Origin: an uncultured beta proteobacterium
GTDB taxonomy: Bacteria; Pseudomonadota; Gammaproteobacteria; Burkholderiales; Burkholderiaceae
NCBI GenBank assembly: GCA_903938955.1
Contig: CAJAFJ010000646.1
Span: 1 to 13,693, forward strand
Reading direction: 5' to 3'
Length of the DNA: 13,693 nt
Part shown: piece by piece, positions 1-7,045 of the stretch
Layout of the letters: the number at the start of each line of letters is the position of its first letter
Numbering within the stretch: position 1 is the first letter of the stretch
Made by a program: the position numbers and the translations under genes
Notes under the pieces: model-generated
The model's input: only the letters and a program-made list of their open reading frames with translations
The model's database searches: none
Told to the model about the DNA's origin: nothing

Positions 1-3000
1 CCGCTGATGGGCAGGTTAATGTCAATGACTCCGTTGCGGTCGGCCAGCAGTGCCACCGCCAGTTTGACCGGCAAACTGGCAGGCGCGCCCTCCACCTTGT
101 CACCAAACGTCAGCTGATTGAGCACCAGCTTGTTGCTGGCGGTGAGCTGGCCATCCGGCTGCACCTGGTACACCACATCGACACTGAGCTTACCGCGCTC
201 AATGCCATAGCCCGCATAGCGCACCGAATACGGCGACAGCGGGGCCAACTCCAGATCACGCACACGGCCCTGGATGTCCAGCGCTAAGGGGGTGGCCAGC
301 GGATTGAGCTTGCCCGTGATCTCCAGCAAGGCCGTTCCTTCAGCACGCCCGCGCAAGTCCAGATCAGCCAACTGAACGCCGCCCGGCTGGACTTGGGAAG
401 AAAACGCACTGAGTTTGCCCACCAGTTCGGTCAGGTTGGCTGAGTAGTTGGGCTTGATGAAACGATCCGAGAAATTTACCCGCCCGCCCAGCAGGCTGAT
501 CGGCCCGAAGCTGATCACCGGTTTGAGATCGGCATTCGCGTTAGCCACGCTTAGCTTGGGCGCCTGCGCTTCAGCCGTGCTGGGCGCTGAAGTAACCGGC
601 ACCGGCGCGGTGGTGGGGGCCCTGGATTTCATCACATCCTGAAAATTGAGCCGACCAGCCTCGCTGAGAATGAGACGCGCAAAGAAATCACTCAGCACCG
701 TCTCTTGCACATTCAAGCTGGTGGCACGGCCCGGCACGATGGCCAGGTCCAAGCCGCGCAAGTTCAGGAGTTTCATGCTCAACAACTCTTCACCCTGGGG
801 CAGGCTATTGGCCCGAAACTCTTCAATCGCACTGTCGCCCTTGACTTTGACGACCGGACCCTGTGCCGTCTGGGTGTAACTCACCGGACCTTTAAAGCTG
901 CCTTCCGCCTTGAGGATTTCGAGGTTCAACGCGTCCGCCAGATAGGGCTCAAAGGCATGCAAAGGCAATCGCACGGCCTCTAGGTTGCCCTGCACCGCCA
1001 GCGGACTCAATCCCAGCGTGCCGCGCCAAGCCAGTCGACCAGGATGACCGGGGCCGGCGCGCATCTGGGTCGACACATTCATCTGAAAAGGCTTGCGGCC
1101 CGTGGTTGAGAAGTTTTTTAATTGCACCGACAGAGCGGCCAGGTCCAACGCCACCGGCTTGGCGTTTGAATGATCCGAAAACGCCAGCGCGCCCCCGTCC
1201 AGCGCCAGGTTTTGAATCGCAACACCCCACGGAGGGACAGGCGTGGCTGACGCTTTGCCAGCCACGCTGCCCGCCGCCGTCTTGCGTTCAGCGGTGAGCC
1301 AGCGCTCAAACATCCATTGGCCATCGGCTTCGCGCCCCACGGTCAGGCTGGGCTGGTTGACGCTCAGTTTATTGACCGTCACCGTCTGGCGATTCAGGTC
1401 AACCTGTGCCTGCTCCAATTGCAGTTTCTTGATACTGGCAAGACGCTTGCGACCCTGGGACAGGTCGACACCGTCAAGCGTCAACTGCTGGACCGCCACT
1501 TGCAAGTCGGCAGGTTTCGCCGGATCGACACTGGCTTGCCAATTCACGCCAAGCTCTGCCTTCAGCGTGCCCCCCAGTGTGGGCTTAAGGAACTGGGCCA
1601 CATAAGGTGCGGCCACCGTGAGGGGCAAGCCACCCAGCGTGGCGGTGACGTTAGCGGCAACGTCCGTCGCACTGCCTTTGAAACTCAGTGCACCCGCCGG
1701 GCTCGTCTGATCAGGCTTAGCGCCCCCTGTGGGCATGAGATTCGCCGAACCGCCAAACTGAAAAGGCTGCACAAAGGGCACGGCAATGCCGGTAGCCTCC
1801 ATTGCCACATCACGCAAACTCAAGCGGGCCACGGGTGCCGTGGCGTCATCCGTCCAGTGGATGGCGCTGCGGTTGACTTGTACCTGGTTGATACCCAGTT
1901 TCCAGTCCGTACTTTCAGAACTTTTCAGACCACCCGCCACCGCTGCCTCTTCAACAGAGGTTTTTTTAGTGACCGCCGGTGTCGACAGTTTCGCAAGATT
2001 AAGCAGCCCCGACTGAGTCCGATGGACATTCAAGCTCGCACCGCTCAACTCCATCGCCGCCAACTGCGCGACCCGCTCCAGCGGTCGCACATCAGTCAAC
2101 GAGAGCTTGAGCAAGTCAAACGCCAGCAACTCGGGGCTTTTGGCATCGCGAGTCTCCAGCTTGACGCTTCCCGCCTGCAGCAGGCCACTGAGCTTGACCT
2201 GCGTCTTGGGCGATTGCTCAAACACGAGCTTGAGGTCGGCATTGAAGACCGCCGAAGTCAGCTTGACCGGCAGGCTGGCGGGTAGATACACCAAGTACGG
2301 TGCCACATCCAGGTCGGTGAGCTTGAAGGTGGCGTCAGTCTTGTGGGTCTGGGCAAAAGGGGTGCCCTGCGCGTTGGAATCAAACCGGCTGCCATTCAAT
2401 ACAAAGGCCAGTTTCGGCTGCACCACCACGTCGCGCTTCGAATCCAGATTACTCAAGAAAGGGAGCTTGATCTGTAAATCGCTTAATTCGTGGATTTTGT
2501 CCACGCGCCGGTCCATGAAACTCAGGGCGCCATCAAAAAGCGTCAGGTTATAGAGAGCAAAACCTAAAGGCGCAGAGGCAGGTTGATCGGAGGGAGAACT
2601 CAGGCGCGCGAGGATGTCATCCACATCGTAATGACCGCCGCCCAAATGGGTCAAACTCAAGCGCGGCGACGCCACCTCAATCGCATCCAGCACCGGCGCC
2701 AACCTGAACAGCGACTGCAATTCAGCATCTATATAGAGACGCTTGATGGCGAGCTGGGGCGACAGCTCAGTCGCGCCTTCAGCGCGCGCCACGGCCAGGT
2801 CTTTCAGCGTGAGCTCCAGCGTCCAGGGTTTGAAGTCCACAGCCCCGACGGTGACCTTGCGTCCCAGTTGCGCACTGGCTTCTTTTTCAAGTTGATTTTT
2901 CAGAAGCGACGGAACCGCCAGCCAAGCCACGCCCCACAAAGCCAGCACGCCAGCCATGACCCAAAGCGCTCTTTTGAGCCAAATATTGTTTTTTAGTGAG

Positions 3001-3011
3001 GTGACATTCAT
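1..3011 (-). CDS. DUF748/AsmA-like envelope protein, C-terminus outside window
   Basis: The reading frame is open for at least 1003 codons from an ATG at 3011 and runs off the left edge without a stop. Residues about 15-33 form one hydrophobic membrane segment after a short basic N-terminus. The rest is long, beta-rich and repetitive, with leucine/valine alternation and phrases such as KVTVGAVDFKPW near residue 50, as in AsmA-type proteins. The last ~170 visible residues (FSDRFIKPNYSANL from about residue 842, then GKLSVDVVYQV and LADRNGVIDINLPISG) match my memory of the DUF748 domain. Such proteins are anchored in the inner membrane and extend into the periplasm. AsmA-like relatives are implicated in lipid transport or outer-membrane assembly, but the role of this family is not settled. 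The ATG has only a weak GAGAA ribosome site. It is transcribed divergently from the transglycosylase gene. The long plus-strand frames inside it look like shadows. Confidence 0.88.
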   Translation of the reverse strand, partial: MNVTSLKNNIWLKRALWVMAGVLALWGVAWLAVPSLLKNQLEKEASAQLGRKVTVGAVDFKPWTLELTLKDLAVARAEGATELSPQLAIKRLYIDAELQSLFRLAPVLDAIEVASPRLSLTHLGGGHYDVDDILARLSSPSDQPASAPLGFALYNLTLFDGALSFMDRRVDKIHELSDLQIKLPFLSNLDSKRDVVVQPKLAFVLNGSRFDSNAQGTPFAQTHKTDATFKLTDLDVAPYLVYLPASLPVKLTSAVFNADLKLVFEQSPKTQVKLSGLLQAGSVKLETRDAKSPELLAFDLLKLSLTDVRPLERVAQLAAMELSGASLNVHRTQSGLLNLAKLSTPAVTKKTSVEEAAVAGGLKSSESTDWKLGINQVQVNRSAIHWTDDATAPVARLSLRDVAMEATGIAVPFVQPFQFGGSANLMPTGGAKPDQTSPAGALSFKGSATDVAANVTATLGGLPLTVAAPYVAQFLKPTLGGTLKAELGVNWQASVDPAKPADLQVAVQQLTLDGVDLSQGRKRLASIKKLQLEQAQVDLNRQTVTVNKLSVNQPSLTVGREADGQWMFERWLTAERKTAAGSVAGKASATPVPPWGVAIQNLALDGGALAFSDHSNAKPVALDLAALSVQLKNFSTTGRKPFQMNVSTQMRAGPGHPGRLAWRGTLGLSPLAVQGNLEAVRLPLHAFEPYLADALNLEILKAEGSFKGPVSYTQTAQGPVVKVKGDSAIEEFRANSLPQGEELLSMKLLNLRGLDLAIVPGRATSLNVQETVLSDFFARLILSEAGRLNFQDVMKSRAPTTAPVPVTSAPSTAEAQAPKLSVANANADLKPVISFGPISLLGGRVNFSDRFIKPNYSANLTELVGKLSAFSSQVQPGGVQLADLDLRGRAEGTALLEITGKLNPLATPLALDIQGRVRDLELAPLSPYSVRYAGYGIERGKLSVDVVYQVQPDGQLTASNKLVLNQLTFGDKVEGAPASLPVKLAVALLADRNGVIDINLPIS

Positions 3012-3197
3012 GCGTTTGATTCTCGACGCGAAGGCGTTTATCTTCATGGCAAATAGCAAAAAAACAATTTTTTACTTGGTGAGCCGAACCGATGCCAGAT
3101 TGACAATTCGCAAGCAAAAAAATCGGTAAAAACACAAACTCAGTGCTAGGAAATTAATTAGACACCTTGTTTTTCATCCTTGTAGCACCTTAAAAGA

Positions 3198-3219
3198 CAT
3201 AACGAATTAACTTGTTATG
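3198..3219. promoter_or_regulatory. Inverted repeat upstream of -35, possible operator
   Basis: CATAAC at 3198-3203 is matched by GTTATG at 3214-3219 with a 10-bp centre. Allowing one G-T pair the arms extend to 8 bp. The repeat ends one base before a TTGACT -35 box, a position suited to an activator or repressor site. No regulator can be named. Confidence 0.35.
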
Positions 3220-3220
3220 G

Positions 3221-3250
3221 TTGACTTGATATATATAGTCCACCTAGAAT
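3221..3250 (+). promoter_or_regulatory. Predicted sigma-70 promoter for the lytic transglycosylase gene
   Basis: TTGACT at 3221-3226 and TAGAAT at 3245-3250 are separated by 18 bp, and each matches consensus at five of six positions. Transcription would start near 3257 and give a leader of about 180 nt before the ATG at 3437. This is the best promoter-like match I saw in the window. Confidence 0.6.
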
Positions 3251-3436
3251 CCGCCCATCCCAGCCCAAGGCAAGGGATAACCCGCATCCGCTGCCGATCC
3301 CGGCATATTCAAATCTCTGCAGAACGCGACCGAAAGACAGCGCAGGATATTGATAGCGTACCAACCCAAACAAGGGCGACCAGTTTTGAACTGCCTGCAG
3401 TACAACTCTCAAGCCCGCGCGAACGAAGGAAGAGCT

Positions 3437-4246
3437 ATGACAGCGTCACAAAAATTCACCCAGGGCCTGCGAACATTCGCATCAACCATCGCCCAGGGCT
3501 TCTTTGAAATCACCCACAACAGTTTTGCCCTGATCGGGCTGGCTGTGATATTCACCGTCATCACCTTGACGGCCCGTCCTGAACTGCGCCAAATGGGCGA
3601 ACTCCAACTGTTCAGCTGGTTGCAAAACCGCCAGGTAGCAGAGACCGGCTTCATCACTGAATTGGACGCGATTGACCGCGCCACCGCAACCAACCCCAAA
3701 GACTTGCCCAAACAACAAGCCGCCGTGGCCTTCTGGTTGAGCAAAAAATACCAAGTCGCGCCAGAACCCCTCAGCGCACTGGTGGCCGAGGCTTATGACA
3801 TCGGTATTCGCACCAAACTGGACCCAACCTTGATTTTGGCGGTGATGGCCATCGAATCACGCTTCAATCCGTTTGCCCAGAGTGCCGTCGGTGCGCAAGG
3901 TCTGATGCAGGTCATGACCAAGGTTCACAGCGACAAATACGATAACTTTGGCGGTAAATTAGCGGCCTTTGACCCGCTGACCAATCTGCGTGTCGGCGTT
4001 AAAGTGCTGCAGGAATGCATTGCACGCGCTGGCTCCATGGAGGGTGGCCTTAAATACTACGTCGGGGCCGCCAACATTGAAGACGATGGCGGTTACGCTG
4101 GCAAAGTGATGGCTGAGCACGCCCGCCTGCAATTGGTTGCCCAGGGCCGTCGTGTTCCCTTGATCGCCCCTCAAACAGTGGGGGCCCCCGCCACACCCAA
4201 ACCCGCGGCCAGCCCGGAAGAGTTGGTGGCTATGCTCAACTCCTGA
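3437..4246 (+). CDS. Membrane-anchored lytic transglycosylase (SLT domain)
   Basis: A 269-residue protein. The frame is open further upstream to an ATG at 3350, but the ATG at 3437 is preferred because AGGAAGAG lies 6 bases upstream, while the extra 29 residues are polar and resemble nothing. Residues about 29-45 form a hydrophobic anchor. The SLT/lysozyme-like fold starts near residue 115. AIESRFNPFAQS contains the expected catalytic glutamate E140, followed by GAQGLMQVM and, later, YYVGAAN, all typical of family 1 transglycosylases. Enzymes of this fold cleave the MurNAc-GlcNAc bond of peptidoglycan to form 1,6-anhydro-MurNAc. The single N-terminal segment predicts a periplasmic catalytic domain tethered to the inner membrane. 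The proline/alanine-rich tail is probably flexible. No obvious terminator follows. The exact subfamily is not clear. Confidence 0.88.
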   Translation: MTASQKFTQGLRTFASTIAQGFFEITHNSFALIGLAVIFTVITLTARPELRQMGELQLFSWLQNRQVAETGFITELDAIDRATATNPKDLPKQQAAVAFWLSKKYQVAPEPLSALVAEAYDIGIRTKLDPTLILAVMAIESRFNPFAQSAVGAQGLMQVMTKVHSDKYDNFGGKLAAFDPLTNLRVGVKVLQECIARAGSMEGGLKYYVGAANIEDDGGYAGKVMAEHARLQLVAQGRRVPLIAPQTVGAPATPKPAASPEELVAMLNS

Positions 4247-4290
4247 TTGACAGGTTTTGGCAGCACTGGGCCAAATCGATGGTCTGGTCA

Positions 4291-4303
4291 GTTAAAATTT
4301 AAC
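4291..4303 (+). promoter_or_regulatory. Probable -10 region and palindrome before the glyA riboswitch
   Basis: TAAAAT at 4293-4298 is a reasonable -10 hexamer, and a start about 7 bases later would fall at the 5' edge of the riboswitch P1 stem (4303-4305). It lies within a perfect odd palindrome, GTTAAA-A-TTTAAC, at 4291-4303. No good -35 box exists at the right distance, so the promoter is weak or activator-dependent. Confidence 0.35.
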
Positions 4304-4426
4304 CGTACGCGACTGGCGATAGGCACTCAACCCCTTCGGGTTTGAGATGCTGAAGTGGGCACACCACGGGGAAGCGTACCGCATGGCCACTTGGCCCATG
4401 TGTTTAGCCGTTCGCCTGGGCAGCCC
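4303..4426 (+). promoter_or_regulatory. ZTP (pfl motif) riboswitch aptamer upstream of glyA
   Basis: The conserved blocks of the pfl/ZTP aptamer appear in order: GCGACTGGCGATA at 4309-4321, CCACGGGGAAGCG at 4364-4376, and GCCGTTCGCCTGGGC at 4407-4421. P1 forms between GTACGC (4305-4310) and GCGTAC (4374-4379). A variable hairpin (CTCAA...TTTGAG, with a CTTCGGG turn) sits in the insert, and a further hairpin (ATGGCC/GGCC-CAT) lies at about 4383-4399 before the last conserved block. This family senses ZTP/ZMP, which accumulate when 10-formyl-tetrahydrofolate is short, and commonly controls glyA, purH and folD. The glyA neighbour fits exactly. Confidence 0.93.
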
Positions 4427-4473
4427 TGGTATCAAACACCTGATTCCCAGGCCCATTGTCTTTAAGGACTGCC
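4414..4473 (+). promoter_or_regulatory. Candidate riboswitch expression platform and glyA ribosome-binding site
   Basis: GCCTGGG at 4414-4420, part of the conserved aptamer block, can pair with CCCAGGC at 4446-4452. Overlapping GGCAG at 4419-4423 can pair with CTGCC at 4469-4473, directly between the AAGGA Shine-Dalgarno (4464-4468) and the GTG start at 4474. Both pairings compete with the ligand-bound aptamer fold. There is no strong U-run after either stem, so translational control is more likely than termination. The structural choice is inferred by eye. Confidence 0.45.
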
Positions 4474-5718
4474 GTGTACGACCGTAACATTCTCATCGAA
4501 CAAACCGACCCCGAGCTTTTTGCCGCTATCCGCAGCGAAAACGCACGCCAAGAACACCACATTGAGCTGATTGCCAGCGAAAACTACGCTTCGCCCGCCG
4601 TCATGGCCGCGCAAGGCACGCAGCTTACTAATAAGTACGCTGAAGGTTACCCCGGCAAGCGCTATTACGGCGGCTGCGAATACGTCGACATCGCCGAGCA
4701 ACTGGCGATTGACCGCGTGAAACAAATTTTTGGCGCGGATGCGGCCAACGTGCAACCGCATTGCGGCGCATCGGCTAACGAAGCCGTGTTTCTGGCGTTT
4801 TTGAAACCTGGCGACACCATCATGGGCATGAGCCTGGCTGAAGGCGGTCACCTGACCCACGGTATGCCCCTGAACATCAGTGGCAAGTGGTTCAACGTGG
4901 TGAGCTACGGCCTGAACGACAAAGAAGAAATCGACTACGAAGCGATGGAGCGTAAAGCCCATGAGACCATGCCCAAGCTCATCATCGCTGGCGCATCGGC
5001 CTACAGCCTGCGCATTGATTTTGAACGCTTTGCCAAAGTCGCCAAAGACGTTGGCGCCATCTTCATGGTCGACATGGCTCACTACGCCGGCCTGATTGCC
5101 GCCGGTGTGTACCCCAACCCCGTGCCGCATGCTGACGTCGTGACGTCGACCACCCACAAGAGCATGCGCGGCCCCCGTGGCGGCATTATTCTGATGAAAG
5201 CCCAGCACGAAAAAGCCATCAACAGCGCCATTTTCCCCGGCCTGCAGGGTGGTCCGCTGATGCATGTGATTGCGGCCAAGGCCGTGGCGTTCAAAGAAGC
5301 ACTGGCACCTGAGTTCAAGATTTATCAGCAACAAGTGCTGGTCAACGCTCGCATCGTGGCTGAAACGCTGACCGAGCGCGGCCTGCGTATTGTGAGCGGT
5401 CGCACGGAGTCCCACGTCATGTTGGTCGATTTGCGCGCCAAAGGCATTACCGGCAAAGAAGCCGAGGCGGTGCTGGGTGCTGCCCACATGACCATCAACA
5501 AAAACGCCATCCCCAACGACCCGGAAAAACCCATGGTCACCAGCGGCGTGCGCATTGGCACACCAGCCATGACCACCCGCGGCTTCAAGGACGAAGAAGC
5601 CCGCATGACGGCGCATCTGATTGCCGACGTGCTGGACAACCCGCGCGACCCGGCAAACATTGACGCCGTGCGCGCCAAAGTCAACGCCCTGACCGCCCGC
5701 TTCCCGGTCTATGGTTAA
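4474..5718 (+). CDS. glyA: Serine hydroxymethyltransferase
   Basis: This 414-residue protein has the usual bacterial SHMT length. It converts serine and tetrahydrofolate to glycine and 5,10-methylene-tetrahydrofolate using PLP in the cytoplasm, and is a main source of one-carbon units. [28 protein letters not shown] and [15 protein letters not shown] are SHMT signatures. The lysine in THKS is residue 229 with this start, the same number as the PLP lysine of the E. coli enzyme. GTG at 4474 is chosen because AAGGA ends 5 bases before it; a TTG at 4456 in the same frame has no ribosome site and lies in the riboswitch platform. Expression is expected to be controlled by the ZTP riboswitch upstream. 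nrdR follows after 41 bases with no evident terminator, so the two are probably co-transcribed. Confidence 0.97.
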   Translation: MYDRNILIEQTDPELFAAIRSENARQEHHIELIASENYASPAVMAAQGTQLTNKYAEGYPGKRYYGGCEYVDIAEQLAIDRVKQIFGADAANVQPHCGASANEAVFLAFLKPGDTIMGMSLAEGGHLTHGMPLNISGKWFNVVSYGLNDKEEIDYEAMERKAHETMPKLIIAGASAYSLRIDFERFAKVAKDVGAIFMVDMAHYAGLIAAGVYPNPVPHADVVTSTTHKSMRGPRGGIILMKAQHEKAINSAIFPGLQGGPLMHVIAAKAVAFKEALAPEFKIYQQQVLVNARIVAETLTERGLRIVSGRTESHVMLVDLRAKGITGKEAEAVLGAAHMTINKNAIPNDPEKPMVTSGVRIGTPAMTTRGFKDEEARMTAHLIADVLDNPRDPANIDAVRAKVNALTARFPVYG

Positions 5719-5738
5719 TTGCGGGACAGACCGCAGTT
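5717..5738 (+). promoter_or_regulatory. Hairpin spanning the glyA stop codon
   Basis: AATTGCGG at 5717-5724 pairs with CCGCAGTT at 5731-5738 around a GACAGA loop: seven Watson-Crick pairs and one G-U. The stem includes the last two bases of the glyA TAA. No U-run follows, so it is not an intrinsic terminator. It could be a processing or 3'-end stabilising element that sets the glyA to nrdR ratio. Confidence 0.4.
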
Positions 5739-5759
5739 ACACGAAGTGAGTAAAAACCG

Positions 5760-6209
5760 ATGAAGTGCCCCTTCTGCAGTCACTCCGAAACCCAGGTGGT
5801 GGAGACACGGATTTCTGAAGATGGGGACTCCATCCGCCGCAGGCGCCAGTGCGGCTCCTGCGAAAAACGCTTCACGACCTACGAACGCCCGGATGTCACC
5901 TTTCCGGCGATCGTTAAAAAAGATGGTCGGCGTAGTGAATACGAGCGGGCCAAGTTGCTCGCCTCCATGAAACTGGCACTGCGCAAGCGGCCCGTGAGCA
6001 TTGAGCAAATTGACAATGCCATTGAGCGCATGGAAGAAAAACTACTGGGCCTGGGCGCCCGTGAAATGCCCTCAGCACAGATTGGCGAACTGGTCATGCG
6101 CGAGCTCAAAAAACTCGACAAAGTGGCCTATGTGCGTTTTGCCAGTGTGTACCGGAGTTTTGAAGATATCGATGAATTCAAGACGCTGGTGGATGAGGTC
6201 GGGCGCTAA
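5760..6209 (+). CDS. nrdR: Transcriptional repressor NrdR of ribonucleotide reductase genes
   Basis: A 149-residue protein of standard family length. The N-terminal zinc ribbon uses C3, C6, C31 and C34 (MKCPFC and QCGSC), followed by the family hallmark KRFTTYER. The basic stretch RRRRQC is typical. Residues about 49-139 form the ATP-cone domain, which senses ATP/dATP. NrdR oligomerises with nucleotides and binds NrdR boxes upstream of nrd operons to repress ribonucleotide reductase. No NrdR box pair was noticed in this window. The ribosome site is weak (GAAGTGAG, about 9 bases upstream), consistent with translation as a downstream gene after glyA. The stop codon is immediately followed, with no spacer, by the stop codon of the convergent pseudopilin gene. 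Confidence 0.96.
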   Translation: MKCPFCSHSETQVVETRISEDGDSIRRRRQCGSCEKRFTTYERPDVTFPAIVKKDGRRSEYERAKLLASMKLALRKRPVSIEQIDNAIERMEEKLLGLGAREMPSAQIGELVMRELKKLDKVAYVRFASVYRSFEDIDEFKTLVDEVGR

Positions 6210-6764
6210 TCACACCGGACATTGCTCCACCATCGTCTTTACCGTACGGGGCCGCCCCGCACTGCTGATCACAATCTGACGCGCATCCACTCGGGCTGCT
6301 GACTGGACACAAACTGTCAGCGTGCCCGCTTGGAACGCGCCCGACGTGTAACTGGTCGTCCCCATTGGCGTGTAAGACACATAGTTGACGACAGGACTAT
6401 TTCCTGTCAGTCGAATCAGGCCCGGCAGGGCTGACTCCCGGGACAGAAGCGTTTCTCCCGCTTCCAGAGCGGCATTGTTGTTCACGTCATGAAAAACAAT
6501 CCAGCCCTGCTCCCAGCCGTCCGCGCTGCTACAGGCATCACCGGTGGCTGACTTGCAGAGTACAACGCGAGAATTGCGTTTGATAGCCTCGCTGCGGGCG
6601 AGAAGTAAACTTGAAAACAATGAATTGCTTGCAGAGCTCAGCCTCACTGAACTCACCATCCCAGAAAAGGCCGCTGCAGCCAATGACAGGAGTATGGCCA
6701 CAACAGCCATAACGATCATTAACTCAACCAGCGTAAAGCCCGCACACCCGTACCGTTTATCCAT
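6210..6764 (-). CDS. GspH/FimT-type pseudopilin (type IV pilus or type II secretion minor pilin)
   Basis: A 184-residue protein with a class III prepilin signal: a short basic leader MDKRYGCAG, then FTLVELMIVM. Cleavage by PilD-type peptidase is predicted between G9 and F10, with the key glutamate at E14 (+5 of the mature protein). A hydrophobic helix runs to about residue 30. The middle (LLLARSEAIKRNSRVVLCKS, then GWEQGWIVFHDVNNN) matches the GspH/FimT family pattern, and four cysteines beyond the leader could form disulphides. The start at 6764 is preferred over one 36 bases upstream, because a GGGGGG Shine-Dalgarno lies 7 bases before it and the leader peptide then has normal length. FimT-like proteins prime pilus assembly, and some bind DNA in natural transformation. 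The usual pilV/W/X/Y1 partners are absent from both sides, so this is a solitary gene here. Confidence 0.9.
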   Translation of the reverse strand: MDKRYGCAGFTLVELMIVMAVVAILLSLAAAAFSGMVSSVRLSSASNSLFSSLLLARSEAIKRNSRVVLCKSATGDACSSADGWEQGWIVFHDVNNNAALEAGETLLSRESALPGLIRLTGNSPVVNYVSYTPMGTTSYTSGAFQAGTLTVCVQSAARVDARQIVISSAGRPRTVKTMVEQCPV

Positions 6765-6776
6765 GCGTAATCCCCC

Positions 6777-6868
6777 CTTTTGATTTCGGGCCGGTCTCAT
6801 GCCGGCCTCGGTATGGCCTCATCGCCTGAGGCACATCAACGGGGCAAGAGTACCCCGGTAATCAAAAG
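6777..6868 (-). ncRNA. Candidate structured leader RNA (four-way junction) before the pseudopilin gene
   Basis: A perfect 9-bp stem, CTTTTGATT at 6777-6785 with AATCAAAAG at 6860-6868, encloses three perfect hairpins in a row: GGCCGG/CCGGCC (6789-6794, 6802-6807; 7-nt loop), GCCTCA/TGAGGC (6816-6821, 6827-6832; 5-nt loop) and CGGGG/CCCCG (6840-6844, 6853-6857; 8-nt loop). Read on the minus strand, the closing stem ends at the first G of the GGGGGG ribosome site of the pseudopilin gene, which suggests a translation-controlling leader. It lacks a tRNA T-loop, integron attC boxes and the cyclic-di-GMP-I motif. A small palindromic mobile element is the main alternative. I do not recognise the family. 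Confidence 0.45.
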
Positions 6869-6891
6869 AACACCATCACCCAAATGGGGGA

Positions 6892-7031
6892 GAAAGCATC
6901 TATCTTTTCTATCCCGTTTTTTGCTTTCGTTGGCTTGGCGGCTGACGAATGGACGTTTCGGCGATAGACGCCCCTACCGACAAAACGTCAAACGTCTACG
7001 ATCGCACGGCAAGCCAAGGGGATAGCCTTGG
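6892..7031 (-). other. Second block of nested inverted repeats in the pseudopilin leader
   Basis: GAAAGCA at 6892-6898 pairs with TGCTTTC at 6922-6928. TTGGCTTG at 6930-6937 pairs with CAAGCCAA at 7010-7017 and continues for 2 bp after one mismatch. Inside this, GACGTTT (6952-6958) pairs with AAACGTC (6983-6989), extended by CGG/CCG after a 3-nt bulge. CCAAGG at 7014-7019 can instead pair with CCTTGG at 7026-7031, which is incompatible with the 7010-7017 stem. Four GATAG/CTATC copies occur (6900-6904, 6909-6913, 6963-6967, 7021-7025). This density is unlike ordinary intergenic DNA. Strand and function are inferred. Confidence 0.4.
6983..6996. repeat. Tandem AAACGTC heptamer
   Basis: Two abutting copies of AAACGTC (6983-6989 and 6990-6996), with a third, inverted copy, GACGTTT, at 6952-6958. 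This could be an operator cluster, or the tandem copy could let an RNA stem slip between two registers. Confidence 0.35.
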
Positions 7032-7045
7032 GTTTAACCCATCGA

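Larger units (their letters stand above)
3012..3436. other. Divergent intergenic region, AT-rich left half
   Basis: This 425-bp stretch separates the divergent DUF748 and transglycosylase genes. The left part, about 3055-3220, is AT-rich with runs of A and T (for example around 3060-3075 and 3115-3122), which suggests bent DNA. It must contain the promoter for the DUF748 gene, but no convincing minus-strand -35/-10 pair was found. The right part (3251-3436) has ordinary GC content and is the probable leader of the transglycosylase gene. It holds only minor hairpins such as CAGTT-TTG-AACTG at 3381-3393. No supported coding region is present. Confidence 0.6.

Noticed and set aside
1317..2285. 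322-codon open frame on the plus strand opposite the DUF748 gene
   Set aside because: Arg/Gln/His-rich composition, no recognisable domain and no ribosome site. The minus-strand frame is continuous and family-like throughout.
3350..3436. 29-residue N-terminal extension of the lytic transglycosylase
   Set aside because: The ATG at 3437 has a much better Shine-Dalgarno, and the extension is polar sequence before a membrane anchor.
4456..4473. Upstream TTG start for glyA
   Set aside because: No ribosome site before it and it lies in the riboswitch platform. GTG at 4474 has AAGGA at good spacing and gives the family's normal N-terminus and K229 numbering.
4462..5616. 384-codon open frame on the minus strand opposite glyA
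   Set aside because: It lies wholly inside an unmistakable glyA, is rich in His, Gln and Val with no domain pattern, and is explained by codon bias of the real gene.
6777..6868. tRNA or integron attC site
   Set aside because: The cloverleaf shape invites it, but no T-loop consensus is present on either strand, the closing stem is 9 bp with no CCA end, and attC GTTRRRY/RYYYAAC boxes are missing.
6925..6950. Sigma-54 promoter (GG-N10-GC) in the intergenic region
   Set aside because: A TTGGCTTGGCGGCTGAC stretch looks suggestive, but the GG-to-GC distance is wrong.
7014..7035. Intrinsic terminator CCAAGG/CCTTGG on the plus strand
   Set aside because: Only TTT follows the stem and no gene lies upstream on the plus strand that needs it. 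An alternative leader pairing is more likely.
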